A DNA stretch of 64,000 nt from Salvelinus alpinus (Eukaryota; Chordata; Actinopteri; Salmoniformes; Salmonidae), in contig NC_092094.1 of the NCBI RefSeq assembly GCF_045679555.1, positions 35,356,430 through 35,420,429 on the forward strand, written 5' to 3'. This document shows positions 21,214 to 31,825 of the stretch, piece by piece. Below the pieces are notes generated by a model, which worked only from the letters and a program-made list of their open reading frames with translations, had not been told where the DNA came from and searched no databases. How positions within the stretch are numbered: the stretch's first letter is position 1; every line of letters begins with the position of its first letter. The position numbers were made by a program, and so were the translations under genes.

Positions 21214-21913
21214 AGTTACGAATCCCTTTGGCCCGACAATCTAGAGTGATGGTAATGGGACCCGTAACAACTCATGCAAATTATTATCGTGACAACGTAA
21301 CAGTGAGAACAAAAATAACCACAGACAACTTAATTACCGTCAAACACTAAATGTTTATTTATAAACACACGGTAAATGGGGGGAGCAGGAAAAGGGGCTG
21401 AGCGGGACCCAAGCAATGAAAGAATAATAATTCAAAACACCCCTAAGCTAGACTAGCCTACTTCACAAATAGCTAACTAACTAACCAAAAATACAGGGGG
21501 TGGTCCGCCCAGTTCTAACTAGTGTTTTTAACAGTATTTAACTACGGGTAGTGTAGCCCAAGGGCAACTTGTCTGGTTACCCCCTTTTCCCACCATCAAA
21601 CAAACACTCAAACACCATAACCAAAAACAATACTCACAGATGGGGACCAAGTGACATGTAGCTGCAAAACACACAAGCGATCTACAGACAGAAGGCATTT
21701 ACAAAAGAGATTGAGCTGGGGAGAAAACAACTGACAGGGGTTTTAAACCAAGGGAAAGGGACTGTGATTGGGTAAGGGAAAAGGAGCAGGTGTCTTCTGA
21801 TTAGCGACTGATTGATGACTGATTGGGGAATGATGATGGTCACCTGTGAGTAGGGGAGAAGGAGAGAAAAGAAATACACACAGGATACACACAGAACACT
21901 TGTATCCGTAACA
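21214..21913 (-). repeat. 5' LTR of the Gmr1-type element
   Basis: 700 bp, next to the primer-binding site. It is the upstream LTR on the minus strand and should hold the promoter. The internal edge reads AAGTTACG where the other LTR has TGTTACG. Two short tandem gains explain the 24 bp length difference. Confidence 0.9.
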
Positions 21914-22775
21914 GTCATGTTATCCTTTGGATACTTTCAGATTGACATGAGGATGTTAGCTTCTTGCTAGCTGAATACCAGTGCTCTCAGAACTACATTG
22001 TGGAGTTGATGATAACATTATTTGAAGCGCGAGTAATTGTCAGAATTACATTTTGTTCAGTGTGTTCTACTTTGTTTAATTTTTTTATTGTAACTTATCT
22101 GTTATGACATATCTCCCAGTGCTGTATGGGTGAGATGAGGATCTACTATTCCATGTGGGGTTAGGGTATCATGTTGACAGTGTGTTTTGTAAGTATTCCT
22201 AATGTTTCATGGCAAGGTGTTTTTGATGCACAATGTAATTTTGCTTATGGACATCTTGTACCCAGATATTTGAAATGTTAGAAAGTCCATTCTAACTGGA
22301 AACATTGGTCGCTGTATTTTCTTGTTTTTCTATAGAAAGCAGACCCACTACTGTCTATGTATTTCACTTTGTACTTATTGTACTCTGTTTTTATGCACTT
22401 TCGTAACAGATTTATTTAACTTGATTGTGATTTAGACTCAACCTTCCTTTATGGTGACTTCACCTTCTGGTGATTTCCATTTCCATTCTACATTATCCTA
22501 TCTTAATTTTAAACTGACAGAATAAACAACCCAAAATTGGTTTTTGTCCTGTGCTCGGTTTACTTTTGCCAGGCTACACACACCCTAAATTTGAGCCATG
22601 GTTTTAACTTAACACACCAAGCCCTTCACTCACTGACACTGATATATTTAAGGAGTGCATAGTGACTGAAGGAATTGGCTGACAAAATCTATGGATAGAC
22701 TGAATTATAGTCTACTATCAAACAGGTAGGCCTACCTCTTATTTCTTGAATAGGCTCCAACACAAAGCCCTCTTG

Positions 22776-23302
22776 CAGTGGTGTAAGTCGTTTTTGGGGG
22801 TATCTGTACTTTACTATTTATATTTTTGCCAACTTTTACTCTACATTTTGTAAAGAAAATGAACTTTTTACTCCACATTTTCCTGAAACCTAAAAGTACT
22901 TGTTACATTTAGAATGCTCAAGCAGGACAGAATTGACACCTATCAATATAACGCTTTGTCATCCCTATTGCCGCTTACCTGGCGTACTCACAAAACACAA
23001 ATACTGTGTTTGTAAATTATGTCTGAGTGTTGGAGTGTGCCCCTGTCTTTCCGTAATTAAAAATAATACAAAAATCGTGCCATCTGGTTGGCTTAATGTA
23101 AGGAATTTGATATATAGCTTTTACTTTTTTATTTTTACTTAAGTATGATGAGTACTTTTTCTACAACTGTACTTAAGTACATTTAAAACCAGATCCTTTA
23201 GACTTACTCGGATATTTTACTGGGTAACTTTCACTTTTGAGTCATTTTCTGTTAAGGTATCTTTTACTCAAGTATGACAATTGAGTACTTTTTCCACCAC
23301 TG
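22776..23302. mobile_element. hAT-type MITE with perfect 8 bp target duplication
   Basis: It starts CAGTGGTGTAAGTCG and ends CTTTTTCCACCACTG. CCCTCTTG is duplicated exactly at 22768-22775 and 23303-23310. The interior is rich in TACTTTTACT and ACTTAAGTA motifs, as in the intronic lysmd4 copy. The 80-residue frame at 22900-23142 is not a protein gene. Confidence 0.92.
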
Positions 23303-24492
23303 CCCTCTTGTTAGTAGCCTAAAGTCAAATTAAAATGAAGACTGTTTAAATGAATTAGGGCTTCTCGAATTAGCCTACTTTCAGCACCACATGCGCTGAC
23401 TATCTGCACGACTGCCGCTTCATAGTAATCTAAATTACTCAAGTATGGCTTATTGTGAGGTCAATAACTCGCATATACTGTATAGCTTCATTATGGGAAA
23501 CAAAACATATTTTTATAAAAATAAATTATGGCAGTAGCAAGCTTACCTCTGTTTCCTCCACATCTTTGCGCTCTCCCTCTAAGGATATTTTTGGCTGTTA
23601 AGGGGGATCTTGTGTCAAAAGCCCGTTTGTTTGCAATTTTAACCTGTTAAAACCAGCGCTCTGCTAATTTCAAACTGTTGTGCAAGGGTACGTCACTTAC
23701 CGGTCTTATATCAGCTCACTTGTGCTCAGATGGGAGGGTTGGACATATCTGACATGTCCTAAACATGATCTAAAGTGCTAATTTCAGGCAGCACTGGTAT
23801 AGAAATTTAAGAAGAACCAAATGCTGGTTTAAATGGTAAAGCGGTATAAGAAATGGGAAACAAGCAATTGTTACAGGAAAATAACTTCGAAACACTAGGT
23901 TTGCCAGTATTCACCATTGTTCTCATCTGTCATTTCATGATGGGCATGGGCATAGGCTACCCTTACCCAAGGCCTACTATAATGAAAGCTGGTTCAATAG
24001 CAATGTGTCCTGTCTTTTTTTAATCCTGAAGATTTTATGATATTACATTTTATATTAATTTATTGTTGAAAAAAATCATTAACATTTTATTGAATTTTAA
24101 TAAAACCAAACAGAATGATTCACACTGTCCTGGTTTTATGGTGAGGACATCCAAGGCGCGCATGCAATGCAACTTCTGGAGAATTGTGAATGCGATCTGT
24201 AAGATGGTTCCAATATGTATATAAAAGATATTTGGAAGCAGTATAACGGTGAGTGGACATTCTCCCTTTCTCTTTATATTGAGTCTTTGTCCAGCTAATG
24301 AGAAAAGTTTGGACGTGTGCAAAACCCTCCATAATCTGCATTGTTTTAATATTATGTGCCCACAGGGAACAATTATGGTGCCTGTAAGTGTATTTAGACA
24401 TAGCCTATTTAAAACAAGTTGTTTAATTTTGTTTAGAATTTGATTGGAATTATTCACTCTCTTTTTAGGCCTTATCAATTATACAAATGCTA
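23303..24492. other. No gene seen (23.3-24.5 kb)
   Basis: On the minus strand a donor-like GAAACAGAG|GTAAGC occurs near 23545, preceded by a purine-rich stretch that could be an exon. Nothing confirms it. The frames at 24050-24478 and 24120-24401 are long for AT-rich DNA but show no motif. The remainder is plain AT-rich DNA. Confidence 0.4.
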
Positions 24493-25702
24493 AACTCAGC
24501 AAAAAAGAAACGTCCTCACTGTCAACTGTGTTTATTTTCAGCTAACTTAACATGTGTAAATATTTGTCTGAACATAAGATTCAACAACTGAGACATAAAC
24601 TGAACAAGTTCCACAGACATGTGACTAACAAAAATTGAATAATGTGTCCCTGAACAAAGGGGGGGGGGGGTCAAAATCAAAAGTAACAGTTATTATCTGG
24701 TGTGGCCACCAGCTGCATTAAGTACTGCAGTGCATCTCCTCCTCATGGACTGCACCAGATTTTCCAGTTCTTGCTGTGAGATGTTACCCCACTCTTCCAC
24801 AAAAGCACCTGCAAGTTCCCGGACATTTCTGGGGGGAATGGCCCTAGCCCTCACCCTCCGATTCAACAGGTCCCAGACATGCTCAATGGGATTGAGATCT
24901 GGGCTCTTCGCTGGCCATGGCAGAACACTGACATTCCTGTCTTGCAGGAAATCACGCACAGAACGAGCAGTATGGCTGGTGGCATTGTCATGCTGGAGGG
25001 TCATGTCAGGATGAGCCTGCAAGAAGGGTACCACATGAGGGAGGAGGATGTCTTCCCTGTAATGCACAGCGTTGAGATTGCCTGCAATGACAACAAGCTC
25101 AGTCCGATGATGCTGTGACACACCGCTCCAGACCATGACGGACCATCCACCTCCAAATTGATCCCGCTCCAGAGTACAGGCCTCGGTGTAACACTCATTC
25201 CTTTGACGATAAACCCGAATCCAACCATCACCCCTGGTGAAACAAAACCGTGACTTGTCAGTGAAGAGCACTTTTTGCCAGTCCTGTCTGGTCCAGCGAC
25301 GGTGGGTTTGTGCCCATAGGCGACGTTGTTGCCGGTGATGTCTGGTGAGGACCTGCCTTGCAACAGGCCTACAAGCCCTCAGTCCAGCCTCTCTCAGCCT
25401 ATTGTGGACAGTCTGAGCACTGATGGAGGAATTGTGCGCTCCTGGTGTAACTTGGGCAGTTGTTGTTGCCATCCTGTACCTGTCCCGCAGGTGTGATGTT
25501 CGGATGTACCAATCCTGTGCAGATGTTGTTAACGACCGTTCCACAGGTGCATGTTCATTACTTGTTTATGGTTCATTGACCATGCATGGGAAACAGTGTT
25601 TAAACCCTTTACAATGAAGATCTGTGAAGTTATTTGGATTTTAACGAATTATCTTTGAAAGACAGGGTCCTGAGAAAGGGATGTTTCTTTTTTTGCTGAG
25701 TT
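24493..25702 (-). mobile_element. Tc1-like transposon, internally deleted
   Basis: The ends AACTCAGCAAAAAAGAAACG and TTTCTTTTTTTGCTGAGTT are inverted repeats flanked by TA (24491-24492 and 25703-25704). The transposase is on the minus strand and lacks its N-terminal part. A run of G (24659-24670) lies in the 3' untranslated part. Confidence 0.93.
24693..25544 (-). pseudogene. Tc1 transposase lacking the first DNA-binding domain
   Basis: An open frame of 283 codons without an ATG at its start. It opens at GTG in what should be 5' leader, and the first methionine is MATTTAQ at about residue 25. Present are the second helix-turn-helix (ISAQTVHNRLREAGLRACRP), the first D in LFTDKSRF (relatives have DES; the catalytic D stays), the second D in QHDNATSH and the E in NPIEHVWD with 34 residues between. 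It ends AAGGHTR. A deletion near 25525 fused the leader to the middle of the DNA-binding region, so it should not bind its own ends. Confidence 0.88.
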
Positions 25703-25704
25703 TA

Positions 25705-28700
25705 TGTATATATTTCCACATTGAAGCCATGCAATTGCTTAGAACAATGTTAACTTGAACCTGTTTTCAGTCAACATTTTTAGCAACTATGGAATGGGTC
25801 TACATTTAGTTATTTCGTTTCTGTAAGCTGTTTAACAAACTATTATGGACTAACATTGGACTTGACTCCAAGACAGTACATAAAAGACCGTAAATATACA
25901 ACTTGAAGCAACCACATATTTAGCCATGGAGAACGTTCTGATTGGCCAGTGAGGGGCCAAGCCTCAAACCACCCACAACTGGTTTATTCATCAAAACCCA
26001 GCCCTTTCCTCCACCACCAGCAGTGCTTTGATAATTTTGGCTGTGAAATAGAAAAAGTATTGCTGACACTCCCACGAACCTATAGCACTACCACCAGCAC
26101 TTAGATTTACCATTGCATTAGGTTTGTTAATCGATTACAAATTACATAACCCTCACCTGGACTAAATTTTAGAAATACTAAACCCTCCCCCTGACTGAAA
26201 TTGAAAAAGCATGACACTCCCCCGATTTCCTCCAGGTAACAAATGTGTACATTTTCGATCACTCCCTTGGGCAGGTAAATCAGGACAAGGGAAAGAAAGT
26301 ATAGCTAGCCTAAAACGTTTTTTAAAAACCGAGATGGTAAATGAATAACGCTAGTGTGTAACCAGAATACACAAAGCGGCACCAATCTTTGGATTGGTGG
26401 ATACATCTCATTATTGTAATATTCTTTAAAATGTTCGATGAAGGTTGTTGTTGTTGACCGCCTGTATTCAATGGAGAGATGCTATGTTATGAATATGCGA
26501 TATAAAGTGTTTTTTCTCAAAGTTGCCGGGATGTCACGTGTCCTACTTATATCAGTGCACTCTTAAGAATTTAAGCATTAAGAAAATTATTTTAGATCAA
26601 ATAAATCTCCCGTAGCAAATAAGCCACACTCTCGTTGGCCTCAATAAAAAAACTCCTTGCTTGGTGTGCAAAACAACAAAAACATGCCACCTGTATTGTT
26701 GGGTGTTTATCCGACCTGATAAAATATACATATATATAAGTTCACCTATTTCTAAAACCAAAGTTGTGCACCTGCATTTTACAATAAATTGAATACCTGA
26801 ATTCACCGAAATCACTTAACTCCATTCATTATTTGTGAGTATCAGTTAAATGTTTTATGTGGTATAATTCAGTCAATGTCTGATGGATTATAAAAATGCC
26901 AAAAGTTTGGAATATCTTCATCCATTGTCCAACTGTTGCATTTATTAGAATTGTTTTTAAAACATTTTAACAATTTTGATGACCGTTGCTAAACTTTGAT
27001 AGTCTGGTCGTCACTCGTTAACACAGCCACAAAGTCGTAATTATGGCTAAACTCCACCCATTTCTAAAATATATCGTAAAATTTGATTTTAAAACTAACC
27101 TTAACCTTAATACACTGTTAACCTTATGCCCAACCATAATCTTAAATTAAGACCAAAAAGCACATTTTATTTGCCACTTTTGACCTTGTGGCTGTGGAAT
27201 CTGACTTTGTGGCTATGTTATTTAGTGGAAACCTGATAGTCGTGTTTATTTACAATGAACATTTTCTGCTTAGGCTGCCTATTATGTGGTTATTTTGCTC
27301 GTGGAAGGCAGGTTTTAACTAAGGAAACAGCCTAGGACAGTTAGGGCTATTGGTATCCTTGAATTTGAGATAATCCTATAGAAAACAGTATTTGCTAATC
27401 AAAATAAAATATAATCTAGTATTGGCCCTGTTTTCACTGGGGGACTAATTGGCCCTCCTACTAGCACACATTAATTGGGCCTCTAGATGGTGCTATTTGA
27501 CTTTAGAAAGAACATCTGTGGGTTTTTAGAACGGCAGTTTTATCCACTTGCCAGCATTATGGTTTAACTAGAGGTCAGATTTCTTCGTTATTTTTTACAA
27601 ATATGTCTGAATCAATCTTCTTTCACCATCAAAGTCTGTCTTCAAAGACTACTGCCTAGGACCAATGTATGCTGAGGCACAGGGTTGAATTACAGTGCAT
27701 GTCTTAGTAAGGAGATGGATGTGATGAGAATCTGCTTATGAAAGGCTATCCTCAGGTAAGTGAGCAGCACTGTAGGACTCAGGGGCAGGATGTGAACCTG
27801 CGTGCCTCCTCTCATCCAGAGACAGGCACTGATGTCTAGAGCAATAGGACAGTTGTCACTCTTCTCTTTGCCTGGCTATGCGCTAGCTATGCGTTAATCT
27901 TCCTTCTGCAACTGATGAAGGTTCTGTGGATGATCATAGGGATAGGTTATTTTTTCAGAGTTTAAGATTATTATTGGTTTCCAGGCTAGGGTCCATCAGA
28001 ACGCTTCATGGTGTAAAGAAACTTTTAATGTCTAAAAAAGGGAACTCTTTGGGCTGAATTTAAATAACACAAATACATTGTAATGTGTATGTTTTAGAGA
28101 CATGCTGTAGAACTGCATCAAATGTGTTGATGTATGAAGGACCTAATCTGCAGTGGAGAAATTGCTGGAAGAGAGTGATTTTATGAACACACGTTTAACA
28201 AAAGGAGGAATAAGCCTGTTAAAGAATCACATGCTGCAGCAGAAAAAAATAATATTGTTTACAGAAGACACGAGCAAAGGGAGTATAGGCAGAGTTCATT
28301 GGTGCAAACAAGTAGCCTACACTTTGTATGGATGCAGAACTGAGCAAACTGCAGGGGAAAATATGAATTTAAGGAAATCCAAGGAACTGGATTACAGATC
28401 GTTGTCCAGCCATTTAGGCACAAGGTTTTCTAAACCATGACAACGTGTTTATTAGCCTCAGTACAGAACAATATAATTCAAAGCTTTTGGGAAATGACAG
28501 TGAAACAGTCTGAAATAAGGAAGAATAACATTCTTAGATATTCAATGAGCCGTTTCTACACTTAGAGCATTGATGAATCTATTAGACCGGAATTTCTCCA
28601 CTCTAAATTACACCATTTATAAACGAACATATGAATTAACCAGAACGATGCCCCCACCCACTTGCTTTATTATCTCAGCTATCTTTATAAACACCTCCCA

Positions 28701-29565
28701 CCCCAACCCTGCATTCGGGCATATGTGAATTTTCAACAGCAGATTACTTTGACTGCATGATCTAATGTGTGAACAAGCTGTCAACTGGGTCAACGCTTGT
28801 CTCATATTTAACGCCTGAAAATATCTTGCATGTTTGCATTATCCCAATTGCAAGCCACAGCCACGGTTCCTTTTAAATATGAAAACATAGATAGAATTCT
28901 GAGATAATCCTCCTTTGATATCATAATACAACACTGTGTTACGAGCATGCTGGGGACTAAACACTTAGCTCGTAGTAATCATGCATATTTTAGTGTTTTT
29001 TCCCCCATATAAAACTCACATCCATCCAACCAGCTGGAGCCCACAAGTCAACTCCAGTTGACCCCTTTAACATGACAGCAAGGCAAGGTGGGCTCAACAG
29101 AAAACTTCAGTTACACTTTTTGTGGGTCACAAAGCTTATTAATTTCAACCAGTATTTGATTTGGCATGCTGCATGTTTGTTTAAAACTGGCTTGCTCTTC
29201 ATGTCAGGATTATTGTCCTCATGTCACCTACAGTATGTACTGTTTAGCTTAATGGTCTCCAAAATGCCCTCGTCTGCCAGAGCATCCAACACGGTTTCTT
29301 GGAATTGAACTTAGCTCTTTAGTTCATAGTCTCAGCTAACCTTTGCACTCTGAAAAAGCTAAAGGAAAAGTAATCTAAATGTTGCCTAAGAGGAATTTAT
29401 CCTATCATTTACATCACATTCAGATGCAGGGCACAACACTGAACGGTGATCAACGGAGCGGCATAACGTGCTGTGTTTCGGGGCCACTGAGCAGCTTGTC
29501 CAACTGACAGGAGGAGAGGAAATAACAGGGTGATGAAGGGATAGACAGAGAGAAATAAATATATA
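25705..29565. other. Mostly single-copy-looking DNA with old repeat remnants
   Basis: No convincing gene. 25930-26290 (GAACGTTCTGATTGGCCAGT, CCAAGCCTCAAACCACCCAC) and 26990-27240 (ACCTTAACCTTA, TTAAGACCAAAAAGCACA) look like decayed copies of fish intergenic repeats. The plus frame at 28153-28440 (95 codons) has no motif and no promoter or splice context. 28600-29300 shows nothing identifiable. Confidence 0.45.
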
Positions 29566-31175
29566 CAGAGCCTTCAGAAAATCTTCAGACCCCTTGACTT
29601 TTTCCACATTTTGTTACATTACAGCCTTATTCTAAAATGGATTACATTTTTTTTTAAATCCTCATCAATCTACACACAATACCTCATAATGACAAAGTGA
29701 AAACAGGGTTTTAGAAATGTTTGCAAATTTATACAAATAAAATTTAAAAAAGACCTTATTTACATACGTTTTCAGACCCTTTGCTATGAAACTCAGAATT
29801 GAGCTCAGGTGCATCCTGTTTCCATTGATCATCCTTGAGATGTTTCTACAACTTGATTGGTCTCTACCTGTGGTAAATTCAATTGATTGGAAAATATTTG
29901 GAAAGGGACACGCCTGTCTATGTAAGGTCCCACAGTTGACAGTGCATGTCAGAGCAAAAACCAAGCGATGAGGTCTAAGGAATTATCCATAGAGCTCCGA
30001 GACAGGATTGTGTCGAGGCACAGATACCAAAACATTTCTGCAGCATTGAAGGTCTCCAAGAAAAAAGTGGCCTCCAACATTCTTAAATGGAAGAAGTTTG
30101 GAACCACCAAGACTCTTCCTAGGGCCGTCCGCCCAGCCAAACTGACCAATCGGGGGAGAAGGGCCTTGGTCAGGGAGGTGACCAAGAACTCAATAGTCAC
30201 TCTGATAGAGCTCTAGAGTTCCTCTGTGGAGATGGGAGAACCTTCCGGAAGGACAACCATTTCTGCAGCACTCCACCAATCAGGCCTTCATGGTAGAGTG
30301 GCCAGACGGAAGCCACTCCTCAGTAAAAGGCACATGACAGCCCGCTTGGAGTTTGCCAAAAGGCACCTAAAGACTCTCAGACCATGAGAAACAAGATTCT
30401 CTGGTCTGATGAAACCAAGATTGAACTATTTTGCCTGAATGCCAAGTGTCACATCTGGAGGAAACCAGGCACCATCCCTACGGTGAAGCATGGTGGTGGC
30501 AGCATCATGCTGTGGGGATGTTTTTCAGCGGCAGGGACTGGGAGACTAGTCAGGATGGAAGGCAAAGATGAACGAAGCAAGTACAGAGAGATCCTTGATG
30601 ATAACCTCCTGTAGAGTGCTCAGGACCTCAGACTGGGGCAAAGGTTCACCTTCCAACAGGACAACGACCTTAAGCACAAAGCCAAGACAACGCAGGAGTG
30701 GCTTCAGGACAAGTCTCTGAATGTCATTGAGTGGCCCAGCCAGAGCCCAGACTTGAATCAAACATCTCTGGAGAGACCTGAAAATAGCAGTGCAGCAACC
30801 CTCCCCTTCCAACCTGACAGAGCTTGAGAGGATCTGCAAAGAACAATGGGAGAAACTCCCCAAATACAGGTGTGCCAAGCTTGTAGCGTCATATCCAAGA
30901 AGACTCGACGTTGTATTCGCTGCCAAAGGTGCTTCAACAACGTACTGAGTAAAGGGTCTGAATAGTGATGTAAATGTAATAATTCCTTTTTTTCCCCCTT
31001 TTTTCCTTCCTTTTTTTGCAAACATTTCTAAAACCTGTTTTTGCTTTGTCATTTTGGGGTTTTGTGTGTAGGTTGATGAGGGGAAAAAAACTATTTTAAT
31101 CAATTTTAGATTAAGGCTGTAACCTAGCAAAATGTGGGGAAAGTAAAGGGGTCTGAATACCTTCCGAATGCACTG
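29566..31175 (+). mobile_element. Tc1-like transposon (1610 bp), degenerate
   Basis: It is bounded by CAGAGCCTTCAGAAAATCTT and the complementary right end ACCTTCCGAATGCACTG, with TA on both sides (29564-29565 and 31176-31177). The left and right 200 bp share further inverted sequence (GACCCCTTGACTTTTTCCAC with the right-hand AAAGGGGTCTGAATACC). The transposase is on the plus strand and decayed. A second copy of the family lies at 39087-39871. Confidence 0.92.
29968..30944 (+). pseudogene. Tc1 transposase, catalytic glutamate lost
   Basis: The ATG at 29968 opens the N-terminal DNA-binding region (MRSKELSIELRDRIVSRHRY, then KKKVASNILKWKKFGTTKTL), stopped at 30214-30216. The next piece at 30384-30614 has the first D in [11 protein letters not shown] and a [12 protein letters not shown] motif. 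Another stop follows at 30612. Downstream, [11 protein letters not shown] keeps the second D. The NPIE motif has been damaged by a small deletion near 30760 (DLNQTSLER), so the third catalytic acid is missing. Non-functional. Confidence 0.85.
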
Positions 31176-31177
31176 TA

Positions 31178-31825
31178 GGTAGAGAGAGAAAGGGGTGTAC
31201 ATTTTGCTTAAAGAACAACATGAAGGGTCTCACTTTGAATGATTCAGAACAAATATCAAATATTTATTGATATAAGATTGATGTAGGGCACTTATATGAA
31301 CTCAGCAGCGGTCCATGTTGAAATATGTGTGGTGATGTGCTCTGTTGTTCATATTGTGTTGTTTTTAGCTTTTACACTGTAGCTACATAGTAGGCATCAT
31401 TTGAAAGGTGTTAATCTGAAGATATCAGTTCACCTTTTGGGGTAGAGCTAAGGTTTCGATTCAAAATATAACTATTACAGCATTGAGGCCCTTCTTCGAC
31501 TCACTATAATGGCATACTCACTGATTAGATACAATTAGTTTATATTTTTGAAGAGAAATGTTAAAGCTTTCATTCTATGTTTATGTTATAAATCTAGAGC
31601 TTGGTTTGGAGTATAGATGTACAGATCAGTAGATGGCAGTGGTGGGCCTTGTTAGCAGACCAGAGCCCTGAATGGAAGGAGAGCTCAGAGCTCTCAGGGC
31701 AGCCAGACCGCCCAAGATTGACTTCGAAGTTGGACGTCTGTCCATGTCCTGAGGATGTTGGAAAATTCCTTCAAAACCGGCCACTAGGGGCAACAGTGGG
31801 TGGGCTTGGGTTTTTAATCCCATGA
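31178..31825. other. No gene seen (31.2-31.8 kb)
   Basis: Plain sequence between a Tc1 copy and a LINE tail. The opposing frames at 31601-31825 and 31626-31823 overlap and have no motif. Confidence 0.45.

Larger units (their letters stand above)
15555..21913 (-). mobile_element. Gmr1-type Ty3/Gypsy LTR retrotransposon, near complete
   Basis: Two LTRs (15555-16230 and 21214-21913) enclose gag-protease, integrase, RT and RNase H on the minus strand. The target duplication GTCAT is perfect (15550-15554 and 21914-21918). Integrase lies upstream of RT, the order described for the cod element Gmr1 and unlike ordinary Gypsy. The LTRs differ by only a few substitutions and three short indels by eye, so insertion was recent. 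Even so, pol is broken by several 1-2 base frame changes. It sits inside an older element. Confidence 0.93.
15271..22578 (+). mobile_element. ~945 bp solo LTR or DNA element, split by the Gmr1-type element
   Basis: The outer ends are TGTAGCCAGGTGGTAAAAG (15271) and CTTTTGCCAGGCTACA (to 22578). CACA flanks both sides (15267-15270 and 22579-22582). Removing 15555-21918 leaves about 945 bp. An AATAAA (22521-22526) near the right end and the TG...CA ends fit a solo LTR on the plus strand. The inverted match extends beyond the dinucleotides (TGTAGCC, GG, AAAAG), so a DNA transposon is also possible. The left part holds a CTCF-like core, an NRF1-like site and a donor-like GTAAGT. Confidence 0.55.

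Noticed and set aside
15555..21913. Endogenous retrovirus with an envelope gene
   Set aside because: No envelope-like frame exists between RNase H and the 3' LTR; the stop at 16300 is only about 60 bp from the polypurine tract. The proteins are Ty3/Gypsy Gmr1-like.
28153..28440. 95-codon plus frame starting MEKLLEESDF
   Set aside because: No recognisable domain, promoter, splice site or repeat family. Consistent with chance in AT-rich DNA.
30546..31202. 218-codon minus-strand frame
   Set aside because: Antisense to a decayed Tc1 transposase and running into its terminal repeat. No protein features of its own.
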